From the NCBI GenBank assembly GCA_964436465.1, contig CAYTCV010000003.1, positions 1 to 64,000 on the forward strand: a DNA stretch of 64,000 bases, written 5' to 3'. This stretch comes from RBG-13-66-14 sp964436465. Lineage in GTDB: Bacteria; RBG-13-66-14. Shown here piece by piece: positions 36,716 through 44,474 of this stretch (within the stretch, counting starts at the first letter, position 1; every line of letters begins with the position of its first letter). The position numbers were made by a program, and so were the translations under genes. The notes beneath the pieces were generated by a model. The model was not told where the DNA came from. It searched no databases and was given only the letters and a program-made list of their open reading frames with translations.

Positions 36716-38146
36716 CTATTGGGTGTCCTGGACGAAGAAACCGGTGCGGCGCAGCCTGTCCACCTCTTCCTTCATCTTGGGGAACTCCTTGGCTACGACC
36801 TCTATCATCTCCTGCTGGGAGATGGCCGTGGTGCGGCCCTCGTTGTACTGCTGCTCGACCCAGGCGGCGACGCGCTTGATGCGCTCGTCGTTCTTGTCGA
36901 TTTTGTCCGCATCCTTGGCGCCGGAGAAGAACGAATGGGCCCAGTAGGCTATTCCGGCGAGGCCGGACTTGTCGGTGATGGCGATTCCGGGCGGGCGGTT
37001 CAGGATTTTGGTGGTGTCGAAGATGTTGTAGATTTCCTCGTCCTTGGTGAGCCCGTCGGCGTGGATGCCCGCGCGAGTGGTGTTGAAGCTCGCCCCCACG
37101 AAAGGCATGTTCGAGGGGATTTTCTGGTGGGGGAAGTTCATCTGGTAGTAGTCGGTTATATCGTGGATGGCCACGGTGTCCATCCCGTCCAGGGTCCCGC
37201 GCAGGCCGGCGTACTCGAAGACCAGGCCCTCGATGGGGGTGTTGCCGGTGCGCTCGCCGTAACCCAGAAGGGTCCCGTTGGCGTACATGCAGCCGTAGAG
37301 CCAGGCCGTGCTGGCGTTGATGAGCACCTTATAGAAGTCGTTGTGGCCGTGCCACTCGATTTGGGATTTGGGGACTCCCGCCTCGTGGTGCAGGCCGTAA
37401 ACCAGCTTGGGCACGCTGCGCGGCAGCGCGGCGCCGGCGTAAGGGACGCCGTAGCCCATCGTGTCGCACAGGCGGATGGTGATGGGTATCTTGGCCTCGT
37501 TGGAGCGCTCCATCAGGACCTGGGCGAAGGGGATGACGCAGCCGTAGTAGTCGGCGCGGGTGACGTCCTCGAAGTGGCAGCGGATTTCGATGCCCTCGGC
37601 CAGCGCCGCGTCCACCACCTTGAGGAAGCCGTCCACGGCCTGCTGGCGCGTCTTCTTGAACTTGCGGTAGATGTGGTAGTCCGAGATGGAGGTGAGAACG
37701 CCGGTCTCCTTGAGACCCATGCCCTTGAGCAACTTGAAATCGTTGATGTTGGCCCGAATCCAGGCCGTCACCTTGGGGTACTCGTACCCCAGCTCCAGAC
37801 ACTTGCGCACCGCCTCCCGGTCCTTCTCCGTGTAGAGGAAGAACTCGGATTTACGCAGGATGCCCTTCGGACCCGAGAGCTTGTGCTCGAGCTTGAACAG
37901 GTCCACGGTCTGCTTGACCGAATAGGGCGGCCGGGCCTGCTGGCCGTCGCGGAAGGTGGTACTGGTGATGAAAATTTCGTCGGGGGGGTCCATCGGCACG
38001 TCTATGCCGTCGAAGGGAATCATGGGTGGGGCGGTGTAGGGGAACGCCTCGCGGAAGAGCTCCGCCTCGGCCCTGTCGTCGACGCCCACCTTTTTGCCGG
38101 TCGGCTCCCGCCAGACGCTCTTTTTTTCCTCAATGAACCAGCTCAT
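36716..38146 (-). CDS. DRE-TIM metallolyase, putative Re-citrate synthase
   Basis: The 476-residue product belongs to the homocitrate/isopropylmalate synthase superfamily: TTFRDGQQARPPYSV (RDG motif), CHFEDVTRADYYG, RLCDTMGYGVP, the metal-binding WHGHNDF and YGERTGNTPIEGL. Its long N-terminal extension (WFIEEKKSVWREPTGKK) and the SEFFLYTEKDREAV segment distinguish it from ordinary LeuA. Members of this group include the oxygen-sensitive Re-face citrate synthase of Clostridium kluyveri. The operon that follows encodes aconitase-type subunits and a canonical isocitrate dehydrogenase, so citrate formation from oxaloacetate and acetyl-CoA is the simplest reading. A homocitrate or citramalate-type activity remains possible. 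GGGAGG precedes the ATG. Confidence 0.72.
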   Translation of the reverse strand: MSWFIEEKKSVWREPTGKKVGVDDRAEAELFREAFPYTAPPMIPFDGIDVPMDPPDEIFITSTTFRDGQQARPPYSVKQTVDLFKLEHKLSGPKGILRKSEFFLYTEKDREAVRKCLELGYEYPKVTAWIRANINDFKLLKGMGLKETGVLTSISDYHIYRKFKKTRQQAVDGFLKVVDAALAEGIEIRCHFEDVTRADYYGCVIPFAQVLMERSNEAKIPITIRLCDTMGYGVPYAGAALPRSVPKLVYGLHHEAGVPKSQIEWHGHNDFYKVLINASTAWLYGCMYANGTLLGYGERTGNTPIEGLVFEYAGLRGTLDGMDTVAIHDITDYYQMNFPHQKIPSNMPFVGASFNTTRAGIHADGLTKDEEIYNIFDTTKILNRPPGIAITDKSGLAGIAYWAHSFFSGAKDADKIDKNDERIKRVAAWVEQQYNEGRTTAISQQEMIEVVAKEFPKMKEEVDRLRRTGFFVQDTQ

Positions 38147-38472
38147 CTCATCCTCCCGGTGTTTGCGCGTGAAGGCCGTCTTTTCATGCCGTTTCGAACT
38201 TGAAAAGGGATTGATATCGAGAAACGTTCGATTGAAGCGGCGCGGGGGATGTGCTTAACGTCGGGTGATACTTCAACCTAACGCACACGCGAGGATACGG
38301 TACAAGGTCGGTATTGTCAAGGGGAAGGGTAGGATTTGCCGGAAGGGTAACAAGAGGGGCAATGCTATATTTTACAACCAGTTACACCACACCGCCCCAC
38401 GCGCGGGCCGGTGCGGAAGGGGAGGGGGATGAAGAAAATTTTACGGTTGCACCGCCGCGGAGCAAGACGAGG
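38147..38472. other. Intergenic region between the citrate operon and the metE cassette
   Basis: These 326 bp hold the promoter at 38292-38320 and a leader of about 140 nt for the putative Re-citrate synthase gene. I find no convincing gene, riboswitch fold or terminator in the remainder. Confidence 0.6.
38292..38320 (-). promoter_or_regulatory. Sigma70-type promoter for the citrate-to-oxoglutarate operon
   Basis: On the minus strand TTGACA (6/6), 17 bp, TATCCT (4/6) lie about 146 bp upstream of the ATG at 38146. The spacing and perfect -35 make this one of the better promoters in the window. Confidence 0.7.
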
Positions 38473-39630
38473 TTACAATCCGAGCCTCTCCGCCGCCAGG
38501 TCCCGCCCCGCGACCATGGAGGACAGCTTGGCGAAGGTCACCTCCCAGTTACGGGTGCGCAGGCCGCAGTCCGGCGCCACGAAGATGCGTCCCGGGTCCC
38601 CGATGACATCGCAGGCGTAGAGGATGCGGTCGCGCACCAGCTCCGGCGGCTCGATGAAATCGGTGTGCACGTCCAGCACGCCCAGCCCCACCGTGAAGCC
38701 GGTGCCCTTGAGGGAGTCCAGGATGCCGTAGCCGACCCGTCTCTCCTTCGAGACGCCGGCCTCCCGGGAGTCGCGGTTGGCGTACTCCAGGTGGACTTCG
38801 TCGAGCACCCCCTCGAGCTCGGTGAGTCGGGGGAAGAGGAGGTCGTAGTTCGAGAAGCAGATGTGGACGGTGAAGAAGGCCTTCCCCGCCAGGTCGCCGA
38901 CGCTCGCGCGCGTGGCCTCGATGAACTCGGGAATCTCGTCGCGCTTGGTGGTGGCGGCGGGCTCGTCGATTTGCAGGAACCGGGCGCCCGCCTCGTGGAG
39001 GGAGCGCAGGTTGGGATAGACGATGTCCCCGGCCACGTCGGTGAGGAACCTTCTGCGCGCCTCCCGACCGGTCCGGCCCACGTCCCTCGCGCCGGGTATG
39101 ACGCCGCTCTGGTAGTGCTCGTCGAAGGACCAGTCCACCAGCGTGTAGGCGCCGGTGACCGGAATCTTCACCTCCCGCCGGGCGAAGGAGGCGATGGTCC
39201 GGTACTCGTCGGTGTGGTAGGGCGCTTCGAGGGTGGGCTTCTCGACGCAGGAGGCCTTGCGGTAGTACTTGTCGTCGAAGCTGCGCACGTGGCCCCGGAA
39301 GGCGAAGCCGCCCATCCGGCGGACCGGGTACTCGTACATCTCCACCCGGTGCTGCTCACCGTCCCACACCAGGTCGAGCCCCGCCCGCTCCTGGAGGCGG
39401 GTGCCGTAGAGGGAGGAGAACCGGACGATGCGCTTCTTCTCCTCGGCGGTGAAGCCGTCCCGCTTGGAGAGCACTTCCAGGAGCCCGCCCGCCTCTTCGA
39501 TGTCCAGCCGCGTGCCCCACTCCCGGGCGTGTTCGAGGTCGCCCTCGTCCAGCGGGATGCGGCGGAACGGCTTGACCCGCCAGGGGGGCTTGGCCATGGA
39601 GCCGATTTCGTGCGTCGGAAGCGGCCTCAT
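38473..39630 (-). CDS. Core-type methionine synthase (MetE C-terminal catalytic domain)
   Basis: The 385-residue product corresponds to the catalytic half of cobalamin-independent methionine synthase. All four zinc ligands can be seen: His256 and Cys258 (VHICFSNYD), Glu282 (VHLEYANRD) and Cys355 (APDCGLRTR). The substrate-binding EIGSM and QIDEPA motifs are also present. It would transfer a methyl group to homocysteine. Stand-alone core-MetE proteins are known from archaea and Dehalococcoides and can use methylcobalamin. Here the gene overlaps (ATGA) a MetE-N-like gene, which follows an MTHFR-like gene, so the methyl donor may come from a folate-linked partner. Confidence 0.85.
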   Translation of the reverse strand: MRPLPTHEIGSMAKPPWRVKPFRRIPLDEGDLEHAREWGTRLDIEEAGGLLEVLSKRDGFTAEEKKRIVRFSSLYGTRLQERAGLDLVWDGEQHRVEMYEYPVRRMGGFAFRGHVRSFDDKYYRKASCVEKPTLEAPYHTDEYRTIASFARREVKIPVTGAYTLVDWSFDEHYQSGVIPGARDVGRTGREARRRFLTDVAGDIVYPNLRSLHEAGARFLQIDEPAATTKRDEIPEFIEATRASVGDLAGKAFFTVHICFSNYDLLFPRLTELEGVLDEVHLEYANRDSREAGVSKERRVGYGILDSLKGTGFTVGLGVLDVHTDFIEPPELVRDRILYACDVIGDPGRIFVAPDCGLRTRNWEVTFAKLSSMVAGRDLAAERLGL

Positions 39631-40556
39631 CCCAGTATCTCCCGAAGATTAGTTACCTTGGCCTCCAGCACGGCCCGGGGGAGGAGTTCCGCCGGCCCGC
39701 TGGGCGTCAGGTGGATTTTATCATCCGGCAGCCTGTCGCGCAGACTCGCCAGAACGCCCCGCAGCACATCGGGGGATTCGACCCGGGTCGAGCCGGTGGA
39801 GAGGACGCCCGCCAGGAGGGCCTTGCCGCCCGGGAGGTGCCCGAGGACGTCGTCGAGCGAATTGGCGTAGAGGTCCACCCCGAAGCCGTCCGCCGGCAGG
39901 CCGAAGAAATATTCCAGGTCATCGCCCAGGGGGAAGAAGGCGCTCACCAGGTAAACGGGCGTCGGGGACAGGGTCTTGAGCCGGGCGATGAAGTCGGCGC
40001 CGATACGCCGGTCCTCATCGGAAAAGCCCCGGTAGCCGAAGCCGGGCTCGAACAGGCACAGGACCTTGTTCGGCAGCTTCACCAGGGGCTCCGCGGCCGC
40101 CAGCAGAATCTCGGAGATTTGCGGCAGGAGTAAACCCCGGCAAAAATCGCGGAAGACGAAGGGGAAGGGAAGCGTGAAGACCAGCCCCTCGTCCTTTTTA
40201 ATGAGGCCGTCGGCCAGGAAGTACCGGCTGACCCAGTCGTCCAGGCGGGATGCGTCCACCGCGGCATCCGCGGGGAACTCGATGGTCCGCCAGAAGGAGT
40301 TGGTCTCGAAGAACCGCGCCAGGCCGCCCACCGCGCAGCCGGGGATGATTTCCGCGACGGGACGCAGAAGGTCGCCCCAGGCGAGCATACCGGGGGACGC
40401 GTGGGGCAGCCCCTCCTGCAGGCGTTTCAGGGCCAGGACATCGGCCCGTCTCGCCTCCGTCAATTCCGGCCGCCCGATGCGCCCCCGCTCGAAATCCCGC
40501 GTGGCCCGGACCAGCCCCTCGGAACGCGGCATGATGCCCGGCAGAAGAACGTCCAT
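39627..40556 (-). CDS. MetE N-terminal-like/UROD-fold partner protein
   Basis: The 309-residue product resembles the N-terminal barrel of MetE or related UROD/MetE-fold proteins: MPRSEGLVRATRDFERGRI, LVFTLPFPFVFRDFC, VYLVSAFFPLGDDLEYFFGL, FGVDLYAN and KALLAGVLSTGSTRVES. It lacks a visible Cys/His zinc site, so it is unlikely to be catalytic alone and could serve as the folate-binding half of a split methionine synthase. It begins 1 bp after the MTHFR-like gene and overlaps the core-MetE gene by 4 bp, as expected for partners made together. The homology is inferred from pattern and context. Confidence 0.7.
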   Translation of the reverse strand: MDVLLPGIMPRSEGLVRATRDFERGRIGRPELTEARRADVLALKRLQEGLPHASPGMLAWGDLLRPVAEIIPGCAVGGLARFFETNSFWRTIEFPADAAVDASRLDDWVSRYFLADGLIKKDEGLVFTLPFPFVFRDFCRGLLLPQISEILLAAAEPLVKLPNKVLCLFEPGFGYRGFSDEDRRIGADFIARLKTLSPTPVYLVSAFFPLGDDLEYFFGLPADGFGVDLYANSLDDVLGHLPGGKALLAGVLSTGSTRVESPDVLRGVLASLRDRLPDDKIHLTPSGPAELLPRAVLEAKVTNLREILG

Positions 40557-40557
40557 G

Positions 40558-41445
40558 TCAGCCCAATCTCCCCAGAATGCGGCCCAGAATCCGCTCGGAG
40601 AGCCCCAGGTTCGAATACATCACGTGCTCGACGTTGAAGCCCAGCTTTATCCCGGTATCCGGCAGGTCCCTGGCCGTGAAATCGAAAACCTCGTCGATGA
40701 CCCGCTCCACCACCTCGAAGGTGCGCTCCTCGATGCGCTCCTCCTCCTCCACCAGGTAGTCCAGCACGGCCGAGGGAAACTCCACCCCGAGCCAGGTCAT
40801 GAACTCGATGTCGCGGATGCGCGAGGCCGGGGTGAGGGAGACGTACACCTCGGGGAACGGAAGCCCCTCCTCCCGGCACCGGCGGTCGAGCTGGACGAGC
40901 ACCTGCTTCATATTGGCCGTCTCGAAGACGATTTGGGAGCAGAAGAAATCGATGCCCGCCTTTATCTTGGCCACTATTCGGTCCGCCTCGCGGGGCCGGG
41001 TGAAGATGGTGATGCCGCCCAGACGCACGTCGGGGTAATGCTCCCGGACGAAGGCCGCGGCCTCGGGGACCGACCAGCCCGGGTACTCGACCCGGTGGGA
41101 TTCGCCGCCCACCAGAACGAGCTCCCGGACGCCCCCGGCGTGGACCTCCCCCACCCAGTCGCGGAATTTATCCGACGGCACGCGGACGCAGATTTTATTC
41201 GGGACCAGGGACACCCCCGGCATGGCCTCACGCACCATCTCACCGAAGCGCACCTGGTCCATCTTCTTCAAAAAGCTCACCGCCCGGCTGCCGTCACGGC
41301 TTTCGCTGACCACCTCGGGGAGGTTCAGCCGGGTGAGGTCGTGGGCCTGAAGGATGCGGGCGACGCGGGAGGCCCAACTCCTGGCCTTGTCCTCCCGCCA
41401 GGAGGAGGGCGGCGTGATGATTTCGAAGATGATGCCTTCAGCCAT
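40558..41445 (-). CDS. Methylenetetrahydrofolate reductase-like protein
   Basis: The 295-residue product has the MTHFR-type TIM barrel order: N-terminal IIFEIITPPSSWR, ELVLVGGESHRVEYPGWSV, GGITIFTRPREADRIVAKIKAG, FFCSQIVFE and VSLTPASRIRDIEFMTWLGV. The signature FFCSQIVFE corresponds to the substrate/FAD region of MTHFR. It would reduce 5,10-methylene- to 5-methyl-tetrahydrofolate and supply the downstream methionine synthase halves. The N-terminal ITPP replaces the usual EFFPP, so it is a divergent member. An extended -10 element lies about 112 bp upstream. Confidence 0.8.
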   Translation of the reverse strand: MAEGIIFEIITPPSSWREDKARSWASRVARILQAHDLTRLNLPEVVSESRDGSRAVSFLKKMDQVRFGEMVREAMPGVSLVPNKICVRVPSDKFRDWVGEVHAGGVRELVLVGGESHRVEYPGWSVPEAAAFVREHYPDVRLGGITIFTRPREADRIVAKIKAGIDFFCSQIVFETANMKQVLVQLDRRCREEGLPFPEVYVSLTPASRIRDIEFMTWLGVEFPSAVLDYLVEEEERIEERTFEVVERVIDEVFDFTARDLPDTGIKLGFNVEHVMYSNLGLSERILGRILGRLG

Positions 41446-41556
41446 GGTACATTGAAACCGTCGTCGGTCCGGTTCGTGCCGCCCCGCTACCGGCGGCCGA
41501 TTTCAGGGAGGATGGCACACGGGTGCAGAGGTCAGCAGGGTGTGCGCCCCGTTCCC

Positions 41557-41565
41557 ATTATACCA
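41557..41565 (-). promoter_or_regulatory. Extended -10 promoter element before the MTHFR/MetE cassette
   Basis: The minus strand reads TGGTATAAT, a perfect extended -10, about 112 bp upstream of the MTHFR-like ATG. The -35 position is poor (GTGTCG). No SAM riboswitch fold was recognised in the leader. Confidence 0.5.
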
Positions 41566-41619
41566 TCCGGCGACCCGCGCGACACGGGACGGGGGGCGAC
41601 CCTCGACGACCGACCCAAC

Positions 41620-42945
41620 CTATGCCTTGATTTTCTTGAGCCGCGGGGGCGGATTATCGGCGAGGGGCGACTGGGTTATCCCCCTAAAATTCCCGAGCCG
41701 GGCGGCGAACACGACCGAGGCGAGAATGGCGGCGACTCCGCCCGCGAACATCGTCCACGGCGCGGTTATGATGTCTGCGAGGCCGCCCACGAGAAGGCTC
41801 CCGAAGGGGAGGATTCCCATTATGGCGGTCGTGTAAAAGGCCATCACCCGGCCGCGCTTCGATTCGTCCACGATGTTCTGGATGACCGTGTTCGACGTGG
41901 CCAGTTGGGCCATCATCCCGAAACCGGCTACGACCATGAGGACGAGCGACAGCCAGAGCGTTCTCGAAAAAGAGGCGAGAACCAGCCCCGTGCCGAAGAT
42001 GAAAGCGGCGACGGGGATGATTTTCCACAGGCCGATGAAGGCCTTGCGCGACGCGAGAAACACCGCTCCGCCCAGCGCGCCCACGCCGATGGCGCCCATG
42101 AGGAATCCGTAGGTGCTGGCGTCGCCAGCCAGCACGAGCTTCGCCATGACCGGCATGATTGTTATATACGGCATGGCGGTGAGACTCAAAAACGCGAGCA
42201 TGATGAGGATGGACCGAATGGGTGGCGAGCGGAAAGCGTAGGACAGGCCTTCCCTGAGCTCGGTAAACACCTTTCCCGCGCTCCCGGCCGGCCTCGTGTG
42301 CTCGATGCGCATGGCGGCGAGCGAGACGATGACCGCGAGATAGCTCACCGCGTTCAACAGGAAGCAGACCTTCTCGCCGAATCCGGCGATTACGAGCCCC
42401 GCTATCAGGGGCCCGACGAGCCTCGCGCCGTTGAACATGGCCGAGTTCATCGCTATGGCCGAGGCCAGGTCCTCCCGGCGGTCGACCATCTTTATGACGA
42501 ACGCCTGCCGCGTGGGTATGTCCACGGAGTTCACCAGGCCGATGAACAGGCCCAGGGCGAATATGTGCCAGATTTGGACGACGCCGGTGTAGACGATGAC
42601 GGTCAGAACGACCGCCTGAAGCGTCGCGAGCCCCTGCGTCCAGATGAGTATGCGCCGGCGGTCGAGCCGGTCTATGAGGACGCCGGCGAAGGGCATGATG
42701 AAGAGGGAGGGAATCTGGGTGACGAACCCCACCGCGCCGAGGAGCAGGGCCGAGCCCGTGAGCTTATAGACGAGCCAGGACATGGCTATCATCTGCATCC
42801 ACGTGCCGACGACGGAAATGCCCTGACCCAGGAAAAAGAGCCGGTAGTTGCGATACCTGAAGGCCCGCAGCATGTGCTTCAAATCCATGACCAATTTCGG
42901 ACGAATCTTCGGCGACGCCTCGGGATGATTTTCTTCCGGACCCAT
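41620..42945 (-). CDS. MFS transporter, MFS_3/EntS-like
   Basis: The 441-residue product has about twelve hydrophobic helices and the MFS_3-type motifs: FRYRNYRLFFLGQGISVVGTW in the first helix region (a shared feature of EntS-like exporters), the loop motif GVLIDRLDRRR between helices 2 and 3, and SAMFNGARLVGPLIAG. It is likely a proton-driven exporter of small molecules in the inner membrane; the substrate is unknown. The ATG at 42945 with AGGTGA upstream is preferred to the GTG three bases earlier. It faces the plus-strand mutase cluster across the assembly gap. Confidence 0.85.
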   Translation of the reverse strand: MGPEENHPEASPKIRPKLVMDLKHMLRAFRYRNYRLFFLGQGISVVGTWMQMIAMSWLVYKLTGSALLLGAVGFVTQIPSLFIMPFAGVLIDRLDRRRILIWTQGLATLQAVVLTVIVYTGVVQIWHIFALGLFIGLVNSVDIPTRQAFVIKMVDRREDLASAIAMNSAMFNGARLVGPLIAGLVIAGFGEKVCFLLNAVSYLAVIVSLAAMRIEHTRPAGSAGKVFTELREGLSYAFRSPPIRSILIMLAFLSLTAMPYITIMPVMAKLVLAGDASTYGFLMGAIGVGALGGAVFLASRKAFIGLWKIIPVAAFIFGTGLVLASFSRTLWLSLVLMVVAGFGMMAQLATSNTVIQNIVDESKRGRVMAFYTTAIMGILPFGSLLVGGLADIITAPWTMFAGGVAAILASVVFAARLGNFRGITQSPLADNPPPRLKKIKA

Positions 42946-43018
42946 CACTCACCTGTGAGCCTGTACGGGATTTGCGTCAAAGCGGGGGGCTTTTCCCCCT
43001 CAAGGCCAAACCGTGCGA

Positions 43019-43073
43019 CGCGAGCTATGCCCCTGGCAAAACCGGGCCGATTATACCACTCTACCTTCCGCCG
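43019..43073. repeat. Left copy of a 55-bp direct duplication at the assembly gap
   Basis: These 55 bp are identical to 43174-43228. They directly abut the N run and most likely represent one genomic sequence present at both contig ends. Confidence 0.9.
43050..43058 (-). promoter_or_regulatory. Extended -10 promoter element before the MFS gene
   Basis: The minus strand reads TGGTATAAT, about 105 bp upstream of the MFS ATG. The same box occurs in the duplicated copy at 43205-43213; if the duplication is an artefact there is only one. Confidence 0.45.
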
Positions 43074-43173
43074 NNNNNNNNNNNNNNNNNNNNNNNNNNN
43101 NNNNNNNNNNNNNNNNNNNNNNNNNNNNNNNNNNNNNNNNNNNNNNNNNNNNNNNNNNNNNNNNNNNNNNNNN
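43074..43173. other. Assembly gap of 100 N
   Basis: Exactly 100 undetermined bases join two contigs. Open frames drawn across the gap are not real. The 392 bp from the MFS start to the next gene contain the gap, its flanking duplication and two promoters, and no other feature. Confidence 0.99.
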
Positions 43174-43228
43174 CGCGAGCTATGCCCCTGGCAAAACCGG
43201 GCCGATTATACCACTCTACCTTCCGCCG
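43174..43228. repeat. Right copy of the 55-bp direct duplication at the assembly gap
   Basis: Identical to 43019-43073; sequence continues from here into the promoter of the DUF6125 gene. Confidence 0.9.
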
Positions 43229-43278
43229 ACCACGCTCCACCGTGTGTCGTCAACGCGCAACCGGGCGGGAGTCAAGCC

Positions 43279-43307
43279 TTGACCGACCCCGCCCTTTTCT
43301 TTATACT
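43279..43307 (+). promoter_or_regulatory. Sigma70-type promoter at the head of the mutase cluster
   Basis: TTGACC (5/6), 17 bp and TATACT (5/6) lie 34 bp upstream of the TTG start at 43341. This may drive the DUF6125 gene and much of the cluster behind it. Confidence 0.7.
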
Positions 43308-43340
43308 TTACTTCCTTCGGGCGCACAAAAGGAGCTATTT

Positions 43341-43847
43341 TTGCACGAGGACCTGTCCAGCGAGGAGCTCCACCGGCTCATCCGGGCCTACGCCAAAAGC
43401 TGGCTGGCCCACGACGGCTGCTGGTTCCTGGCGGTGGAGGAGGAGCGCGGCCTGGAGGAGGCGATTCGGCAGGACGAGCGCTCCTGGTCCCGCTTCGCCC
43501 CCCTCGAAGCCCGCCGGGTGATGGAGGCCCGGCAAATCGCTCCGGGAGGCGGTCTGGCGGCTCTGGCCGAGGCGCTGCGATTCCGGATGTACTCCTTCCT
43601 GAACGAGCAGGAGGCCGAGCTGGAGGGCGACCGGCTGCGGTTCACCATGACCGAATGCCGCGTCCAGGCGGCCCGACGCCGGAAGGGCCTCCCCCTCTTT
43701 CCCTGCAAGCCGGTGGGGACCACCGAATTCTCCGGCTTCGCCGGGACGGTCGACTCCCGAATTACCACCCGCTGCATCTATTGCCCCCCCGATGAGCTTC
43801 CCGCGGGGGGTTTTTGCTCCTGGGAGTTCCGGATTAAGCAGGAATAG
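43341..43847 (+). CDS. DUF6125 family protein
   Basis: The 168-residue product resembles DUF6125: an N-terminal helix region SSEELHRLIRAYAKSWLAHDG(C/W) type, with RRVMEARQIAPGGG in the middle, and a cysteine-containing C terminus (FTMTECRVQ, FPCKPVG, CIYCPPDE, GFCSWEF). The conserved Cys residues suggest metal or cofactor binding; the function is unknown. I place the start at the TTG at 43341 because AAAGGAG lies 5 nt upstream and a strong promoter precedes it; in-frame sequence further upstream runs into the assembly gap. The next gene starts 96 bp later with its own candidate promoter. Confidence 0.75.
   Translation: MHEDLSSEELHRLIRAYAKSWLAHDGCWFLAVEEERGLEEAIRQDERSWSRFAPLEARRVMEARQIAPGGGLAALAEALRFRMYSFLNEQEAELEGDRLRFTMTECRVQAARRRKGLPLFPCKPVGTTEFSGFAGTVDSRITTRCIYCPPDELPAGGFCSWEFRIKQE
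43785..43815 (+). terminator. Terminator-like hairpin inside the DUF6125 gene
   Basis: A run of six C pairs with a run of six G across a 14-base loop and is followed by TTTTT. It lies within the last third of the coding region, 32 bp before its end, so it may only reflect codon use, or it may attenuate read-through into the mutase genes. Confidence 0.35.
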
Positions 43848-43871
43848 CGGGCGCGCCCCGGGCGGCGACCG

Positions 43872-43900
43872 TTGACAACCCGGTGCGGCCGTGATAGAAA
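43872..43900 (+). promoter_or_regulatory. Sigma70-type promoter for cobO-meaB and following genes
   Basis: TTGACA (6/6), 17 bp, TAGAAA (4/6) end 43 bp before the ATG at 43944. It follows the terminator-like hairpin and could restart transcription for the B12-mutase genes. Confidence 0.6.
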
Positions 43901-43943
43901 TAGCCCGTTTAACGGTCCATCGACCCCTCCCCCGCCACCCGCG

Positions 43944-44474
43944 ATGAAGGACGAGCGCATCGGCACGGTTCAGGTTTACACCGGCGACGGCAAGGGCAAA
44001 ACCACCGCCGCGCTGGGGCAGGCGCTGCGGGCCTGGGGCCACGGGCGCCGGGTGCTCGTCGTTCAGTTCATGAAGGGCCGCATCAACTACGGCGAGCTGG
44101 AGGCGGCCGAGAAGCTCGACGGGTTCGACATCGTCCAGGCCGGCCGGGAAACCTTCGTCTCCAAAGAAAATCCGGACCCCGAGGACGTGCGTCTGGCCCG
44201 CGAGGGCTGGAAGCTGTTACAGGAGCGGGTGGCCTCGGGCGACTACGACATGGTCGTCGCCGACGAGCTCAACGTGGCGGTGGACTACGGCCTTGTGCCG
44301 CTGGAAGAAGTGCTGGAGCTGATGCGCGCCAGGCCGCCGGAGCTGGAGCTGGTCATCACCGGCCGCTACGCCCGCCCGGAGGTCGTCACGCTCGCCGACC
44401 TGGTCTCCGAGGTCCGGGAAATCAAGCACCCCTATCAGGCCGGGATGGACGCCCGGGAGGGCGTCGAGTACTGA
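43944..44474 (+). CDS. cobO: Cob(I)yrinic acid a,c-diamide adenosyltransferase
   Basis: The 176-residue product is a CobO/BtuR-type ATP:corrinoid adenosyltransferase: P-loop GDGKGKTT (residues 14-21), VLVVQFMKG, DMVVADELNVAVDYGL and ELVITGRYARPEV. It attaches the 5'-deoxyadenosyl group to cob(I)alamin, making the coenzyme B12 needed by the mutases downstream. The ATG at 43944 begins the family sequence (MKDERIGTVQVYTGDGKGK); the ribosome site is weak. Its stop overlaps the meaB start (TGATG). Together with MeaB it forms a cofactor-supply pair for the mutases. Confidence 0.92.
   Translation: MKDERIGTVQVYTGDGKGKTTAALGQALRAWGHGRRVLVVQFMKGRINYGELEAAEKLDGFDIVQAGRETFVSKENPDPEDVRLAREGWKLLQERVASGDYDMVVADELNVAVDYGLVPLEEVLELMRARPPELELVITGRYARPEVVTLADLVSEVREIKHPYQAGMDAREGVEY

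Noticed and set aside
40066..43521. Very long plus-strand frame running across the N gap
   Set aside because: It is antisense to the MTHFR-like and MFS genes and includes the undetermined bases, so its length has no meaning.
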